A DNA stretch of 64,000 bases from Bradyrhizobium xenonodulans (GTDB taxonomy: Bacteria > Pseudomonadota > Alphaproteobacteria > Rhizobiales > Xanthobacteraceae). Of the stretch, positions 9,350-17,523 are shown piece after piece. Below the pieces are notes generated by a model. The model saw nothing but the letters and a program-made list of their open reading frames with translations, did not search any database and was not told the origin of the DNA. How positions within the stretch are numbered: position 1 is the stretch's first letter; each line of letters begins with the position of its first letter. The DNA is taken from the NCBI RefSeq assembly GCF_027594865.1, contig NZ_CP089391.1, positions 2,882,501 to 2,946,500 of the forward strand, written 5' to 3'. The translations under genes and the position numbers were made by a program.

Positions 9350-9946
9350 ATGATGACCCGGCTTTTGCCCGTTGCCTTTCTCGCGATCGTCGTGTCGACG
9401 TGTTCTGCGGTCCCGGCGTTGATCGCAGCCGAGGTCGTGCGGGACGAGGCGACGGGGCTCACGGTCACACCGCCGGATGGCTATGCCGTGCAGCGCGAGG
9501 AGCCGCCCGCGGTCCACGCCGCCGTCCGTTTCGCAATCCGAAAGCCTCTCGATCCGCCATCGACAGGCTGCACGGTCGAGGCGCAACTCCTGCCCGCGAT
9601 CGATAGCGCGGATAGGGGGCTGGCGCGAACATTGTCCGCGCGGTCGCAACAGGGAAAGACCTCCTGGCGTGACAAGGCACTGCTGCAAATCATGTCGTCC
9701 GTCCTGGTGCAGGCGAGCCGGCCCTTTTCCCAAGATGGTATCGAGGCATTGCAGGTTGATGGATGGCCGCGCGAGGCAACGGACGCATCCGGATCGAAGG
9801 TGGATCGAACGATGCAGGTGCGGATCGTCGTGCTGAAGCTCGACAATGGCTACGTGAACGTGACCTGCCGTGCGGGAACGGCGGCGTTCCCGGCCAGGCG
9901 CGCCGAGTTCGAGCAAGTGGTCCGCGGTGTGAAGACGTCCCGCTGA
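9350..9946 (+). CDS. exported protein, paralogue of the 13.5-kb gene
   Basis: This encodes 198 aa. ATG 9350 is 7 nt after AGGAGA. It has a Sec signal peptide (LLPVAFLAIVVSTCSAVPALIAA). The mature part begins EVVRDEATGLTVTPPDGYAV and has two or three cysteines (STGCTVEA, NVTCRAG). The same plan, GL.(I/V).PP.GY.V followed by TGC.V and a late Cys in a TTIIC/VNVTC strand, occurs in the minus-strand gene at 13516-14082. The family function is not known to me. A terminator separates it from the upstream effector, so it probably has its own promoter or relies on read-through. Confidence 0.65.
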   Translation: MMTRLLPVAFLAIVVSTCSAVPALIAAEVVRDEATGLTVTPPDGYAVQREEPPAVHAAVRFAIRKPLDPPSTGCTVEAQLLPAIDSADRGLARTLSARSQQGKTSWRDKALLQIMSSVLVQASRPFSQDGIEALQVDGWPREATDASGSKVDRTMQVRIVVLKLDNGYVNVTCRAGTAAFPARRAEFEQVVRGVKTSR

Positions 9947-9957
9947 TCCCGAAGAAA

Positions 9958-9993
9958 ATCCCTGACCGGCCGTAAAGGGGGCTGGTCAGGGAT
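9958..9993. terminator. bidirectional terminator between convergent genes
   Basis: ATCCCTGACC and GGTCAGGGAT form a 10-bp perfect stem extended by GGC/GCC pairing around a purine-rich loop. It lies between the stop of the exported protein on the plus strand and the end of the LysM gene on the minus strand, so it probably serves both. Confidence 0.75.
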
Positions 9994-10025
9994 CGATGAC
10001 TCCTTGGCGCTTGACGAGTGAGCGA

Positions 10026-13000
10026 CTAGCCGAGCACCGGCTGTCCGAACAAGGCGCGTGCATAGTCGCGTAGCGCCGTCAGGCTGTGCGCATTTGGATC
10101 CTCGTTCAGATATGCGCCGCCGGCACCAACACCGTAGCCGCCCCGGTAGCGCGTATCCTGGGGATCATAGAGGTAGTGTCCGCTCGAATGCGCGCCGGGC
10201 GCCCAGACGGTACGATCGTTCGCAGCGGTGAGCGGGTAGTTGCCCTTGTCGTCTGGCTCGACCGTCCAGGCCTCGTGAATGAGGTCGTGGACCTTGTCCG
10301 GGTCCTGCTTGTTCAGGCGTTGCATCAGCTCTTCGGGGCTGATCCCGAATTGTCGGGCTGCGGCGGCAAGAGCGGGGCCGGCGCTGCGGCCGTCGTTGTT
10401 GTCGTAATCGGCCAGGGCCGAGGCGACTTTCGGATCGTACCCGGCGGATTCGAGGAACTCGCGGCTCGGCCCTTCGAAGCGCGCCTTGTCCTTGGCATCG
10501 TTGTAGAGATAGAGACCGACGGCCGATGCCAGCACCACGCCAGCTCCAACCGGACCGCCAAACGTGGCAAGCCAGCTGTCGCTCGCCGCGACCGATCCGG
10601 CTGCCGCGAGAAAACCGCCGCCGGCGCTGGTGCCATAGAGCAACGCCGCCGGCATGTCGCCTTTCGACGCTGCGTCGACCGCATAGCCCGCATCGATAAG
10701 GCCGCCGCCGATCTTGAAGAAGGTGCTGAACCGGACCCAGCCGGGCTCGGACAGCAATCCGGTGCGGTTGGCTTTCTCGAGCAGCGTGCCGGAGAGTTGC
10801 TGCGCGCCGGGAATGCGGTCGAGACCGAGCCAACCGCGTTGCGCCATCACGGCAAGCCCTTCGGCCGACTCCTTCACGGTGCCCATGGCGTAGTAGACCG
10901 CCTTGGTCTTATCCAGCATGGTGGTGCCGCCCTTGGCGAGCTTCTCGTAGGACAGGTAGGTCTGATAGCCGCTAAAGGCGGCACCAAGGCCGTTCATGCC
11001 GCCGCCGAACAGCGACATCTTCTTCGGATCGACCGCGACGCTCTGGCCCGTGAAGAGATCTGTTACCTTGCGTGCTGCTCCCGTGTTGCTGGCACCGATG
11101 GCGCCGAGCGCGGAAGGCTGGCCCTGCATGGCGGCGTTGCCGAGCTCCTTGACGAAGTTGCGCGAACCGCCGATCGAGGAGTTTGGATTGGCCTTGGCGC
11201 CGGCCGGCACCTCGTTGGCCAGGACCTGCCGCAGGACCTCGTCACTGGCCTTGTCGCTTATGCCGACGGCGAACTGCGCTTCCTTGCTTTCGCCAAGGTC
11301 CTTCTTCGCGTCGGCGAGTTGCGCGGTCTGGCTCAACCCCTGAAGCTGCGGCAGCGCCGCATCGATGGCGAGATTGGTGCGTGCGACCGCATAGCCGTCG
11401 CCATCGAGCGCGTTATAGCTCTGATCGAATTTCGGAAGAACGCCGGGATTGCGGTTGAGATAGTCGATGGTCGCGGCGTCGAGCTTGTCCTTCGACATCA
11501 CGCCCGACCAGTCGGCCCGGAGGCGGGTGATATCACCGGATGCTTCGCTGAATGTCTTGACGTCGTCCTCTACGCGACCCTTCAAGCCCTGTGCGCCGAC
11601 CGAAATGGCGCTGACCAGGCTGTCCGCCTCCGAGGTGCGGCCCGACGCCTTGAGCTGGGTTGTGGTCGCGAGCTGAAGCGAAGCGCCCTTGCCGTCGAGC
11701 ACGCTCTGCATCACGGCCTGTTGGTAAGGTTGCAGCGGATAGGATGGACTATCCTGGAACTGCGGCTGGAATTTCTGGCTCGGAAGGTGCCGGATCATCG
11801 TCGCAGCGACGTCGTCCACGACTTTCTGGCCATTGGTGCCTCGAGCGGCCATGTCGGTAGCCGCCGCGAGATCGCCATAGACCGCGTTGTAGTCCTTGTA
11901 CGAGATCGGCCCGTCGCCGTTGCGCATGCTCTTGTCGAGGTCGGCCGCAATCGCGTCGATGGTCGGCATGCTGGCCGCGACGATCTGCTTGGCCGTCTCG
12001 GGCGAGACGCTCGAGGTCTGGGCATTGAGGGCGTCGGCCGCCGCTTTCGCGCCATCCTTCTTGTAGGCCGCCTGGACGGCATCGACGCCGGGCTTCACGG
12101 TCTTGTTGTAGGCCGCCTCGTCGACGAGCGAGGAGAAGCCTTCCTCCTGCGGTCCGTTGCTCTGGATCAGGGCGGCGCGGGCGGCGATCGCGAGCTCGCG
12201 CTTGTCCTTCGGGACCTTGCCGGCCACGTCGTCGAGCTGGCGCTCGATCTCCTGGCGCACGGCGTTCTGTGCGGTGGTCAGGTTTTGCTGAAGCTGCGGA
12301 GCGTTCGCGGTGCCGGTCTTCTTCGCTTCGTCGACCGCGGACTGGGCCTTCCGGACATCGTCGTACTTGTCGACGACGACGCCCAGCGTGTCGCGCGTCC
12401 AGCCCTGATCGTGCCATTCGCCGGTGACCGTCTTGTAGGCGTCGTCCACCTGGGAGCCAATCTTGGGATCCTTGGCAAAGTGCTGCTTGATTTCGTCGAG
12501 TTGCGTCTTCACGCGCTCTTCGGGATAGGCCTGTCCATTGCCGAGATCGCGAAGACGGTTCTCGATCGCGCCGCGAACGTCCTTCCAGGCTGCGTCAGCC
12601 CCTGGACCGCTCGCCTTGTTGGCCTTGTCCACCAGCCCTTGGAAATGCGACAGGCTGATGCCCTGCTTGTCCCAATCGGATTTGACGGTCGCCTGAGCAC
12701 GATCGACGGCGCTCTGGTAGCCCTGATCTTTCGGCAGCCGCCCGCGAATTTCCCCGACTGCAGCGTTGGCGGCGTCGTCCGGAAAGAACGAGGTCTTGCC
12801 GGCGTCGCGAAGATCGGTCTCGATCGTCTTCTGTACGTCGTCCCAACGATGTCCGACCTCGGCGCGTGCATCAGCGAGTTGCGAGGCGGCCACTGCGCGC
12901 GACTGGTCGGTTCCCTTTGGATCATGCGCGAGGTGCTCCAGCGATGCGACCGAATCTTCCGCCTTGTGGGCGGCATCCACCTGTTGTTCGGCGGTGACGA

Positions 13001-13361
13001 CGCGCTGATCGGCATTCGGCACCGTGACGTGATCGCCGGGATGGATGAGGTCGGGATTCTTGCGGTCCTTGTTGGCGTTGAGGACGTCCGCGTAAGACGT
13101 TCTGTAGTGCTTCGCAATTCTCGCCAGCGACTCTCCGGGCTCAACCTTGTGATCGATCGTGGTCCGGGGCGTATTGTCCGCAGGCTTGGTGTCGGACGCC
13201 GGCGTCGCGGAACCGGGCTGGTTGTCCTGCTCGCGCTTGGCCGCCGCGAGAGCCGTATCAAAATCCTGCTTTTGGCTTGGCTTCGGTTGTGCGACCGGCG
13301 TATCGGCCTGTTCAGCACGGGTCTTGCGGGGGGCGGCGTCTGCGGCTGCGGCAACGGCCAT
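10026..13361 (-). CDS. large LysM-domain protein of the T3SS regulon, possible effector or translocator
   Basis: This encodes 1,111 aa from an ATG preceded by GAGAGGAAC. There is no signal peptide. Residues 1-65 are Ala/Lys/Pro-rich. A LysM fold follows at about 71-115 (HKVEPGESLARIAKHY..YADVLNANK..NPDLIHPGDHVTVP), which binds peptidoglycan or chitin-type glycans. Then comes a very long, helical, charged middle. Near residues 930-953 there is a hydrophobic Gly/Ala segment, followed by an acidic repeat-like SREFLESAGYDPKVASAL..YDNNDGRS. A tts box lies about 105-135 bp upstream on the same strand. It could be a secreted effector, a wall-anchored export aid or a translocator. No recognised HrpF/NopX translocator occurs in the window. 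Its role is inferred only from context. Confidence 0.7.
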   Translation of the reverse strand: MAVAAAADAAPRKTRAEQADTPVAQPKPSQKQDFDTALAAAKREQDNQPGSATPASDTKPADNTPRTTIDHKVEPGESLARIAKHYRTSYADVLNANKDRKNPDLIHPGDHVTVPNADQRVVTAEQQVDAAHKAEDSVASLEHLAHDPKGTDQSRAVAASQLADARAEVGHRWDDVQKTIETDLRDAGKTSFFPDDAANAAVGEIRGRLPKDQGYQSAVDRAQATVKSDWDKQGISLSHFQGLVDKANKASGPGADAAWKDVRGAIENRLRDLGNGQAYPEERVKTQLDEIKQHFAKDPKIGSQVDDAYKTVTGEWHDQGWTRDTLGVVVDKYDDVRKAQSAVDEAKKTGTANAPQLQQNLTTAQNAVRQEIERQLDDVAGKVPKDKRELAIAARAALIQSNGPQEEGFSSLVDEAAYNKTVKPGVDAVQAAYKKDGAKAAADALNAQTSSVSPETAKQIVAASMPTIDAIAADLDKSMRNGDGPISYKDYNAVYGDLAAATDMAARGTNGQKVVDDVAATMIRHLPSQKFQPQFQDSPSYPLQPYQQAVMQSVLDGKGASLQLATTTQLKASGRTSEADSLVSAISVGAQGLKGRVEDDVKTFSEASGDITRLRADWSGVMSKDKLDAATIDYLNRNPGVLPKFDQSYNALDGDGYAVARTNLAIDAALPQLQGLSQTAQLADAKKDLGESKEAQFAVGISDKASDEVLRQVLANEVPAGAKANPNSSIGGSRNFVKELGNAAMQGQPSALGAIGASNTGAARKVTDLFTGQSVAVDPKKMSLFGGGMNGLGAAFSGYQTYLSYEKLAKGGTTMLDKTKAVYYAMGTVKESAEGLAVMAQRGWLGLDRIPGAQQLSGTLLEKANRTGLLSEPGWVRFSTFFKIGGGLIDAGYAVDAASKGDMPAALLYGTSAGGGFLAAAGSVAASDSWLATFGGPVGAGVVLASAVGLYLYNDAKDKARFEGPSREFLESAGYDPKVASALADYDNNDGRSAGPALAAAARQFGISPEELMQRLNKQDPDKVHDLIHEAWTVEPDDKGNYPLTAANDRTVWAPGAHSSGHYLYDPQDTRYRGGYGVGAGGAYLNEDPNAHSLTALRDYARALFGQPVLG

Positions 13362-13466
13362 GATCGTTCCTCTCTTCATGGTCGGTGCGGCACACATTCC
13401 GAAGCGGGCGCCCGGAGTGCGTCGTCTCTATTGCCCGGCCCGCATGGTCCGCACCTTCGGTGCAAA

Positions 13467-13498
13467 CGCTAGGTACGCAAGCTGATCGCAACCTGACA
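13467..13498 (-). promoter_or_regulatory. tts box upstream of the LysM gene
   Basis: Read on the minus strand, GTCAGGTT is followed at the right distance by AGCTTGCG. It keeps the GTCAG half and the AGCT of the tts box, but the central TCGAAA is altered to GCGATC. It points at the LysM gene start about 105 bp away. It is a weaker match than the other two boxes. Confidence 0.55.
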
Positions 13499-13515
13499 GT
13501 GAGGCTGAAGCGCCG

Positions 13516-14082
13516 CTACGGCCTGGGCGGCTCTACTCCGTGCGCCGCTTCGAGGAAGGCCGCGCGCCGGTGCTCGAACGCTTCTTTTTCTGCGGTGCAG
13601 ATAATTGTTGTGCGCCCTTTGGCCGTCTCGAGAATTGCCATGAAATTCCGCAACGCCTTCGCGCGATCCGGAGCCGCAAAGGTCGGCTTCATTTCGGCGA
13701 TCATCGACACGCCGACAATGCCGGACTGGGTGTAGGGCTGCTCTTCGCTGACATTCGAGAACGCGGCGATCGACCACCGCGCGCGTTCGCGCCAGTCGGC
13801 GTCGCCCGCAATCCGATTGATGTCCGCCTGGGAGAGACGCGCGTTCTGCGGCAGCGGCTCGAACGCCACCTGACAGCCGGTATCGCGATCGCCGGGTTCC
13901 TTGACCGAGGCGCGCACTGAAAACGGCGCGGTCAGGCTCATCGGATGAACCGTGTAACCGGCCGGTGGATTGATGCGCAATCCCGACGCGGCATCCGACC
14001 ATGTTTCGGCTGCTGCGTGCCCGAGGGCCGCGAGCTGCGAGGCAACGACGATGGCGGCATATTGAAGGCGGACCGAGATCAT
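13516..14082 (-). CDS. exported protein, paralogue of the 9.3-kb gene
   Basis: This encodes 188 aa. The ATG is 8 nt after AAAGGA; the upstream open frame is long but lacks coding character. A signal peptide (YAAIVVASQLAALGHAAA) precedes ETWSDAASGLRINPPAGYTV, then RDTGCQVAFEPLPQN and TTIICTAEKEAFEHRRAAF. The order of the conserved Gly-Pro-Pro motif, central Cys and late Cys matches the 9350-9946 gene, so the two are divergent copies bracketing the LysM gene. Periplasmic location is likely. Function unknown. Confidence 0.65.
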   Translation of the reverse strand: MISVRLQYAAIVVASQLAALGHAAAETWSDAASGLRINPPAGYTVHPMSLTAPFSVRASVKEPGDRDTGCQVAFEPLPQNARLSQADINRIAGDADWRERARWSIAAFSNVSEEQPYTQSGIVGVSMIAEMKPTFAAPDRAKALRNFMAILETAKGRTTIICTAEKEAFEHRRAAFLEAAHGVEPPRP

Positions 14083-14326
14083 CCAATCATTCCTTTGACA
14101 GCGTTTTGCTCGATAACGCATTTCCATATCAATGAGTTCTGCGGGCATCGTGATGGTGAGAGGGCATCGGCGTGCATGCCTGCCTTGCCGCGTGAGCTGG
14201 TGTTGCGCAATCGACGCAACGGGAACGCGAGACCGACGCGGGCATCGGCCACTGGTCGAGTCGGCTCCCGGGGCCGCCCGCGGTGCACGTAGCTGTTGAA
14301 CTACATTCCTTAAAAAATAGGGGTTT

Positions 14327-14367
14327 CGATCATCGGCCTGCTGCAACCTAGAGCAGCGTGATGATCG
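14327..14367. promoter_or_regulatory. nested inverted repeat upstream of the ttsI-like gene
   Basis: Outer arms CGATCATC and GATGATCG enclose inner arms CTGCT and AGCAG with a short loop. It lies about 185 bp before the regulator start in a 470-bp gap that holds no gene. It could be an operator or a leader hairpin. It does not match a nod box, which drives ttsI in nodulating strains. Confidence 0.35.
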
Positions 14368-14551
14368 CGTTGGTCTCAAGACAGCTGGCCTCATCGTGAA
14401 TGACGTATGACAGAAGCAAGGTAACTCCAAGGAAAGGCGTGTGCAGGCGTTGCCCGGTGTAAAAAAACTTTCGCATGATTTCTTGGTTACCCGTCCCTAG
14501 GTTCGCGCCGCACAGGGATCACCAGTAAAAAGGTGAGGCGCCATTACCGGG

Positions 14552-15337
14552 ATGGAGCCCATGAGAATTTTGCTCATTGAAGATATGAACGTTCTTGCCG
14601 CGATGATGGAGGAGGCGCTCACGAGTGATGGATTCGTGGTCGATGTCGTAGAGGCGCTCGAGGACGCCGCCGCGGCGATCGAATGCGCGCCGTACGACAT
14701 CGTGCTGCTTGACCGCAAGCTTCCGGATGGAGACGGGCTAAGCTGGCTGAGAGCCCGTCGGCGCTGCGGCTTCGCGTGCCCTACCATCATCACGACGGCG
14801 GTGGCGGGAGTGCACGATCGTATCGAAGGCCTCAATGCGGGCGCTGACGACTACCTCGTAAAGCCCTTCAGCGTCGACGAACTGATTGCACGGATTCGCG
14901 CAGTCCTGCGCCGGCCGCCCTCCTTGCAGAATCCCAGTCTCCGGGCCGGCAATCTCGAATTCGACACCGTGAGCCGACAGGTCTGGATCAATGGTTGCGA
15001 GGTGCGGATTCCCCGTCGGGATTTGTGCTTGCTGGAGGTGCTGGTCAGGCGCTTCGAGCGTGTGGTCACGCGAGGCTCGCTCGAGGAAAGTCTCTACAGT
15101 TTCAACGACGAGGTTTCGTCGAACGCCATCGAGGTCGGCGTTTATCGGCTGCGTGCGCATCTGTCCGAGGCCGCCGCGAATGTCCGCGTTCGCACCGTTC
15201 GCGGGGTCGGCTACGTGCTCGAAGCCGTCTCGCGCGACAAGAGGGTAGATGCCAAGGCGGGCGACGGCGTCGCCCGATCGAGCCCGTCCGAGCGCCGCGA
15301 GGCGTCGCGACGCCTGCTCGGCACCGGTGCGAGCTAG
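14552..15337 (+). CDS. ttsI: TtsI-like OmpR/PhoB-type response regulator of the T3SS
   Basis: This encodes 261 aa. The receiver domain is complete: acidic pair Glu10-Asp11, phospho-acceptor Asp54 in IVLLDRKLPDGDG, and the switch Lys in DDYLVKPF. A winged-helix DNA-binding domain follows (residues ~125-225, ending RVRTVRGVGYVLEA). It is directly followed by the secretin gene, the position ttsI holds in rhizobial T3SS clusters. It should bind the tts boxes at 7.4, 13.5 and 26.9 kb. No sensor kinase is adjacent. The Arg-rich C-terminal tail (about 30 residues) is unusual. PhoB-like housekeeping regulation is the alternative. Confidence 0.75.
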   Translation: MEPMRILLIEDMNVLAAMMEEALTSDGFVVDVVEALEDAAAAIECAPYDIVLLDRKLPDGDGLSWLRARRRCGFACPTIITTAVAGVHDRIEGLNAGADDYLVKPFSVDELIARIRAVLRRPPSLQNPSLRAGNLEFDTVSRQVWINGCEVRIPRRDLCLLEVLVRRFERVVTRGSLEESLYSFNDEVSSNAIEVGVYRLRAHLSEAAANVRVRTVRGVGYVLEAVSRDKRVDAKAGDGVARSSPSERREASRRLLGTGAS

Positions 15338-15392
15338 GCGAAATGCGCGTGGCCGGCGGCTGACAAGCGAGCGTCAGGGGAGGGTAGCACAT

Positions 15393-16823
15393 TTGATCGT
15401 GAGAGGGGCGCGTCACACGGCGGCGATTCTCAGCGTCGTCCTCGCCTCGATGGGAACGCTCGATGCCCAGACGGTCCAGAGCGGGCGGGGCCAGGCGATG
15501 GAAGCGACGAAATCAGTCGGAGCGTCGCGTTCGCGCGCATCGGGAGATGGGGCCGGCAAGTTGTCGGGACGGCTGGACATGGCCATCTCGCGGGGGCAGA
15601 CGATTCATCTGCCGGGTCCGGCCGCCAATATCTTTATCGCCGATCCGAACATCGCTGACATCCAGACACCTTCAAATGAAACGGTCTTTGTGTTCGGCAA
15701 GAAGGCGGGCCGGACGAGCCTGTTTGCCCTTGACGCGGGCGGAGAGGCTCTCGCCGAATTTCAGGTGGTGGTGACGCAGCCGATCGAGGATTTGCGCGCC
15801 TTGCTGCGCAGCGAGGTCGGCGACTACCCGATTTCGGTGAGCTATACGCCGAACGGCGCCGTCGTGAGCGGGCTCGTCCCCAATGCCGCGGTCGCGGAAA
15901 GCGCGAAGGCAATCACGCTGCAGTTCCTCGGGCCCGGCGCGATCGTGAACAACCGGCTGAAGGTCGCCGGTGCGACCCAGGTCAATCTCAACGTCCGTGT
16001 GGCCGAGGTCTCGCGCACCGCGATGAAGGCGCTCGGTATCAATCTCAACGCCTTCGTGCGAGCCGGAAATTTCACCTTCGGTCTCGTCAACAGCAGTCCT
16101 CCATCCGGCGGCGGCCAGATCGGGGTCGGCTTTGCGACCAACGACGTCGGCATCTCGGCCGTGCTCGATGCGCTCGCCACCGAGAAACTTGTCACCATGC
16201 TTGCCGAACCGAACCTGACGACCGTCTCGGGAGAGCCGGCAAGCTTTCTGGCGGGCGGCGAATTTCCGATTCCGGTCTCTCAAGGCCTCAATCAGGTGAC
16301 GGTCGAGTTCCGTAAGTTCGGCGCAAGCCTTGAATTCGTTCCGACGGTGCTGTCGGGCAATATGATCAACGTGCGCGTCAAACCGGAGGTCAGTGAGCTC
16401 TCCGCGCAAGGCGCCATCGTCGTCAACGGCTTCTCGGTGCCCGCGCTCTCGACGCGGCGCGCTGAAACCGTGGTCGAGCTCGCGAGCGGCCAGAGCTTTG
16501 CCATCGGCGGCCTGATCCGGCGCAACTTCAACACCAACGTCAAGACCTTTCCATGGCTCGGCGACGTGCCGATCATCGGGGCCTTGTTCCGCTCGAGCCA
16601 GTTCCAGAAGGAAGAGACGGAGCTCGTCATCATCGTGACGCCCTATCTGGTGCGACCGGCACCCGCCGCAAGCGCGGTGCAGGCGCCGACCGATCGTGTC
16701 GCGCCGCCGACCGATGCCGGGCGCGTGCTGTTCAACACGTTGAGCAAACCGCCCAAGGGCCGAGCGGCGCCTGCGACCGGCGTGCCCGGCGCGACGGGCA
16801 ATGCCGGTTTCGTCATCGAATAG
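15393..16823 (+). CDS. rhcC2: T3SS outer-membrane secretin of Tad/CpaC type (RhcC2 position)
   Basis: This encodes 476 aa from TTG 15393, 8 nt after AGGGGAGGG; the frame runs back into ttsI but that part is shadow. A signal peptide is followed by a pilus-secretin N-terminal domain (RGQTIHLPGPAANIFIADP, VFVFGKKAGRTSLFALD), a BON-like segment and the secretin core (VTMLAEPNLTTVSGEPASFLAGGEFPIPV, QSFAIGGLI, WLGDVPIIGALFRS, ELVIIVTPYLV). This architecture is that of CpaC/RcpA of Tad pili, not of the SctC of Ysc or Hrp systems. It would form the outer-membrane pore together with RhcC1 encoded 10 kb away. The CpaD-like gene follows after 12 bp. Confidence 0.85.
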   Translation: MIVRGARHTAAILSVVLASMGTLDAQTVQSGRGQAMEATKSVGASRSRASGDGAGKLSGRLDMAISRGQTIHLPGPAANIFIADPNIADIQTPSNETVFVFGKKAGRTSLFALDAGGEALAEFQVVVTQPIEDLRALLRSEVGDYPISVSYTPNGAVVSGLVPNAAVAESAKAITLQFLGPGAIVNNRLKVAGATQVNLNVRVAEVSRTAMKALGINLNAFVRAGNFTFGLVNSSPPSGGGQIGVGFATNDVGISAVLDALATEKLVTMLAEPNLTTVSGEPASFLAGGEFPIPVSQGLNQVTVEFRKFGASLEFVPTVLSGNMINVRVKPEVSELSAQGAIVVNGFSVPALSTRRAETVVELASGQSFAIGGLIRRNFNTNVKTFPWLGDVPIIGALFRSSQFQKEETELVIIVTPYLVRPAPAASAVQAPTDRVAPPTDAGRVLFNTLSKPPKGRAAPATGVPGATGNAGFVIE

Positions 16824-16835
16824 GGGGCTGTCGCC

Positions 16836-17513
16836 ATGATCGTGCTGTTTCGTCGTTTTGGCATCCTCGCGCTGGCGGGGGTCACGCTCGCCGGCTGCTA
16901 CTCCACGGCGCCGGTCTATATCGAGCCGACCGCGCAAGCGATTCTGGTGCAGCCGTCGCTCAACGTGCTCGTGCTGCGCGGCGGACGCTCGGGCGGGCTC
17001 GCATCATCCGAGCGCGGCCGCCTCATCGATTTTCTGCGGGTCGCCAGCAACGGGCGCGTCGACGCGCTGCATGTGCGGGTGATCGGCGTGAACCCTCACC
17101 TGCGCCGCAGTGTCGCCGCGACCGCCGTCTCGATCGGCCTGCAGCCCTGGAACATCGTCGAAATCGCCGAGCCGGCCGATGACCGCGGGCAATACGCGGT
17201 CCGCATCCTCGCGGACTACGCCACGGCTATTCCGCCGGTCTGTCCGTCACTTTCCGTCGTCGGGCCGTCAGCCAACGACAATGATTTCGATCAGACGCTT
17301 GGTTGCTCGAACCGCGCCAATCTGGCGCTGACGGTCAATGATGCTCACGACCTGTTCGGCAATCCGGCGGTGCCCGCGGGGGATGGCGAGCGCGCTGCCG
17401 TACCGATCGAGCGCTACCGCAGCTTCAACGCCCCGGCTGCGAACGGTCGCCCACCGCCGTCCGCGCCGACGCCGTCGGGCTCGGCGGTCACGCGGTCTAC
17501 GAGCGGCCAATAG
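16836..17513 (+). CDS. CpaD-like lipoprotein of the T3SS secretin complex
   Basis: This encodes 225 aa. A lipoprotein signal ends at LAGCYSTAP (Cys about residue 21). The middle has a BON/OmpA-like alpha-beta pattern (ERGRLIDFLR, DALHVRVIG). The C-terminal signature is the one seen in Tad-pilus CpaD: NDFDQTLGCSNRANLALTVNDAHDLFGNP. In Tad systems CpaD partners the CpaC secretin at the outer membrane. Its position straight after the secretin gene argues for the same job here. It may correspond to the Y4xK-type gene of rhizobial clusters. It converges on rhcU with a 10-bp gap. Confidence 0.8.
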   Translation: MIVLFRRFGILALAGVTLAGCYSTAPVYIEPTAQAILVQPSLNVLVLRGGRSGGLASSERGRLIDFLRVASNGRVDALHVRVIGVNPHLRRSVAATAVSIGLQPWNIVEIAEPADDRGQYAVRILADYATAIPPVCPSLSVVGPSANDNDFDQTLGCSNRANLALTVNDAHDLFGNPAVPAGDGERAAVPIERYRSFNAPAANGRPPPSAPTPSGSAVTRSTSGQ

Positions 17514-17523
17514 GCCAGCGGCC

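Noticed and set aside
10086..13472. 1,128-aa open frame on the plus strand opposite the LysM gene
   Set aside because: It is a mirror of high-GC codon bias on the real minus-strand gene. It has no ribosome site and no recognisable domain, and it overlaps the gene end to end.
14552..15337. Response regulator considered as housekeeping PhoB/CtrA-type
   Set aside because: Immediate linkage to the T3SS secretin, absence of a partner kinase, and presence of tts boxes around favour TtsI.
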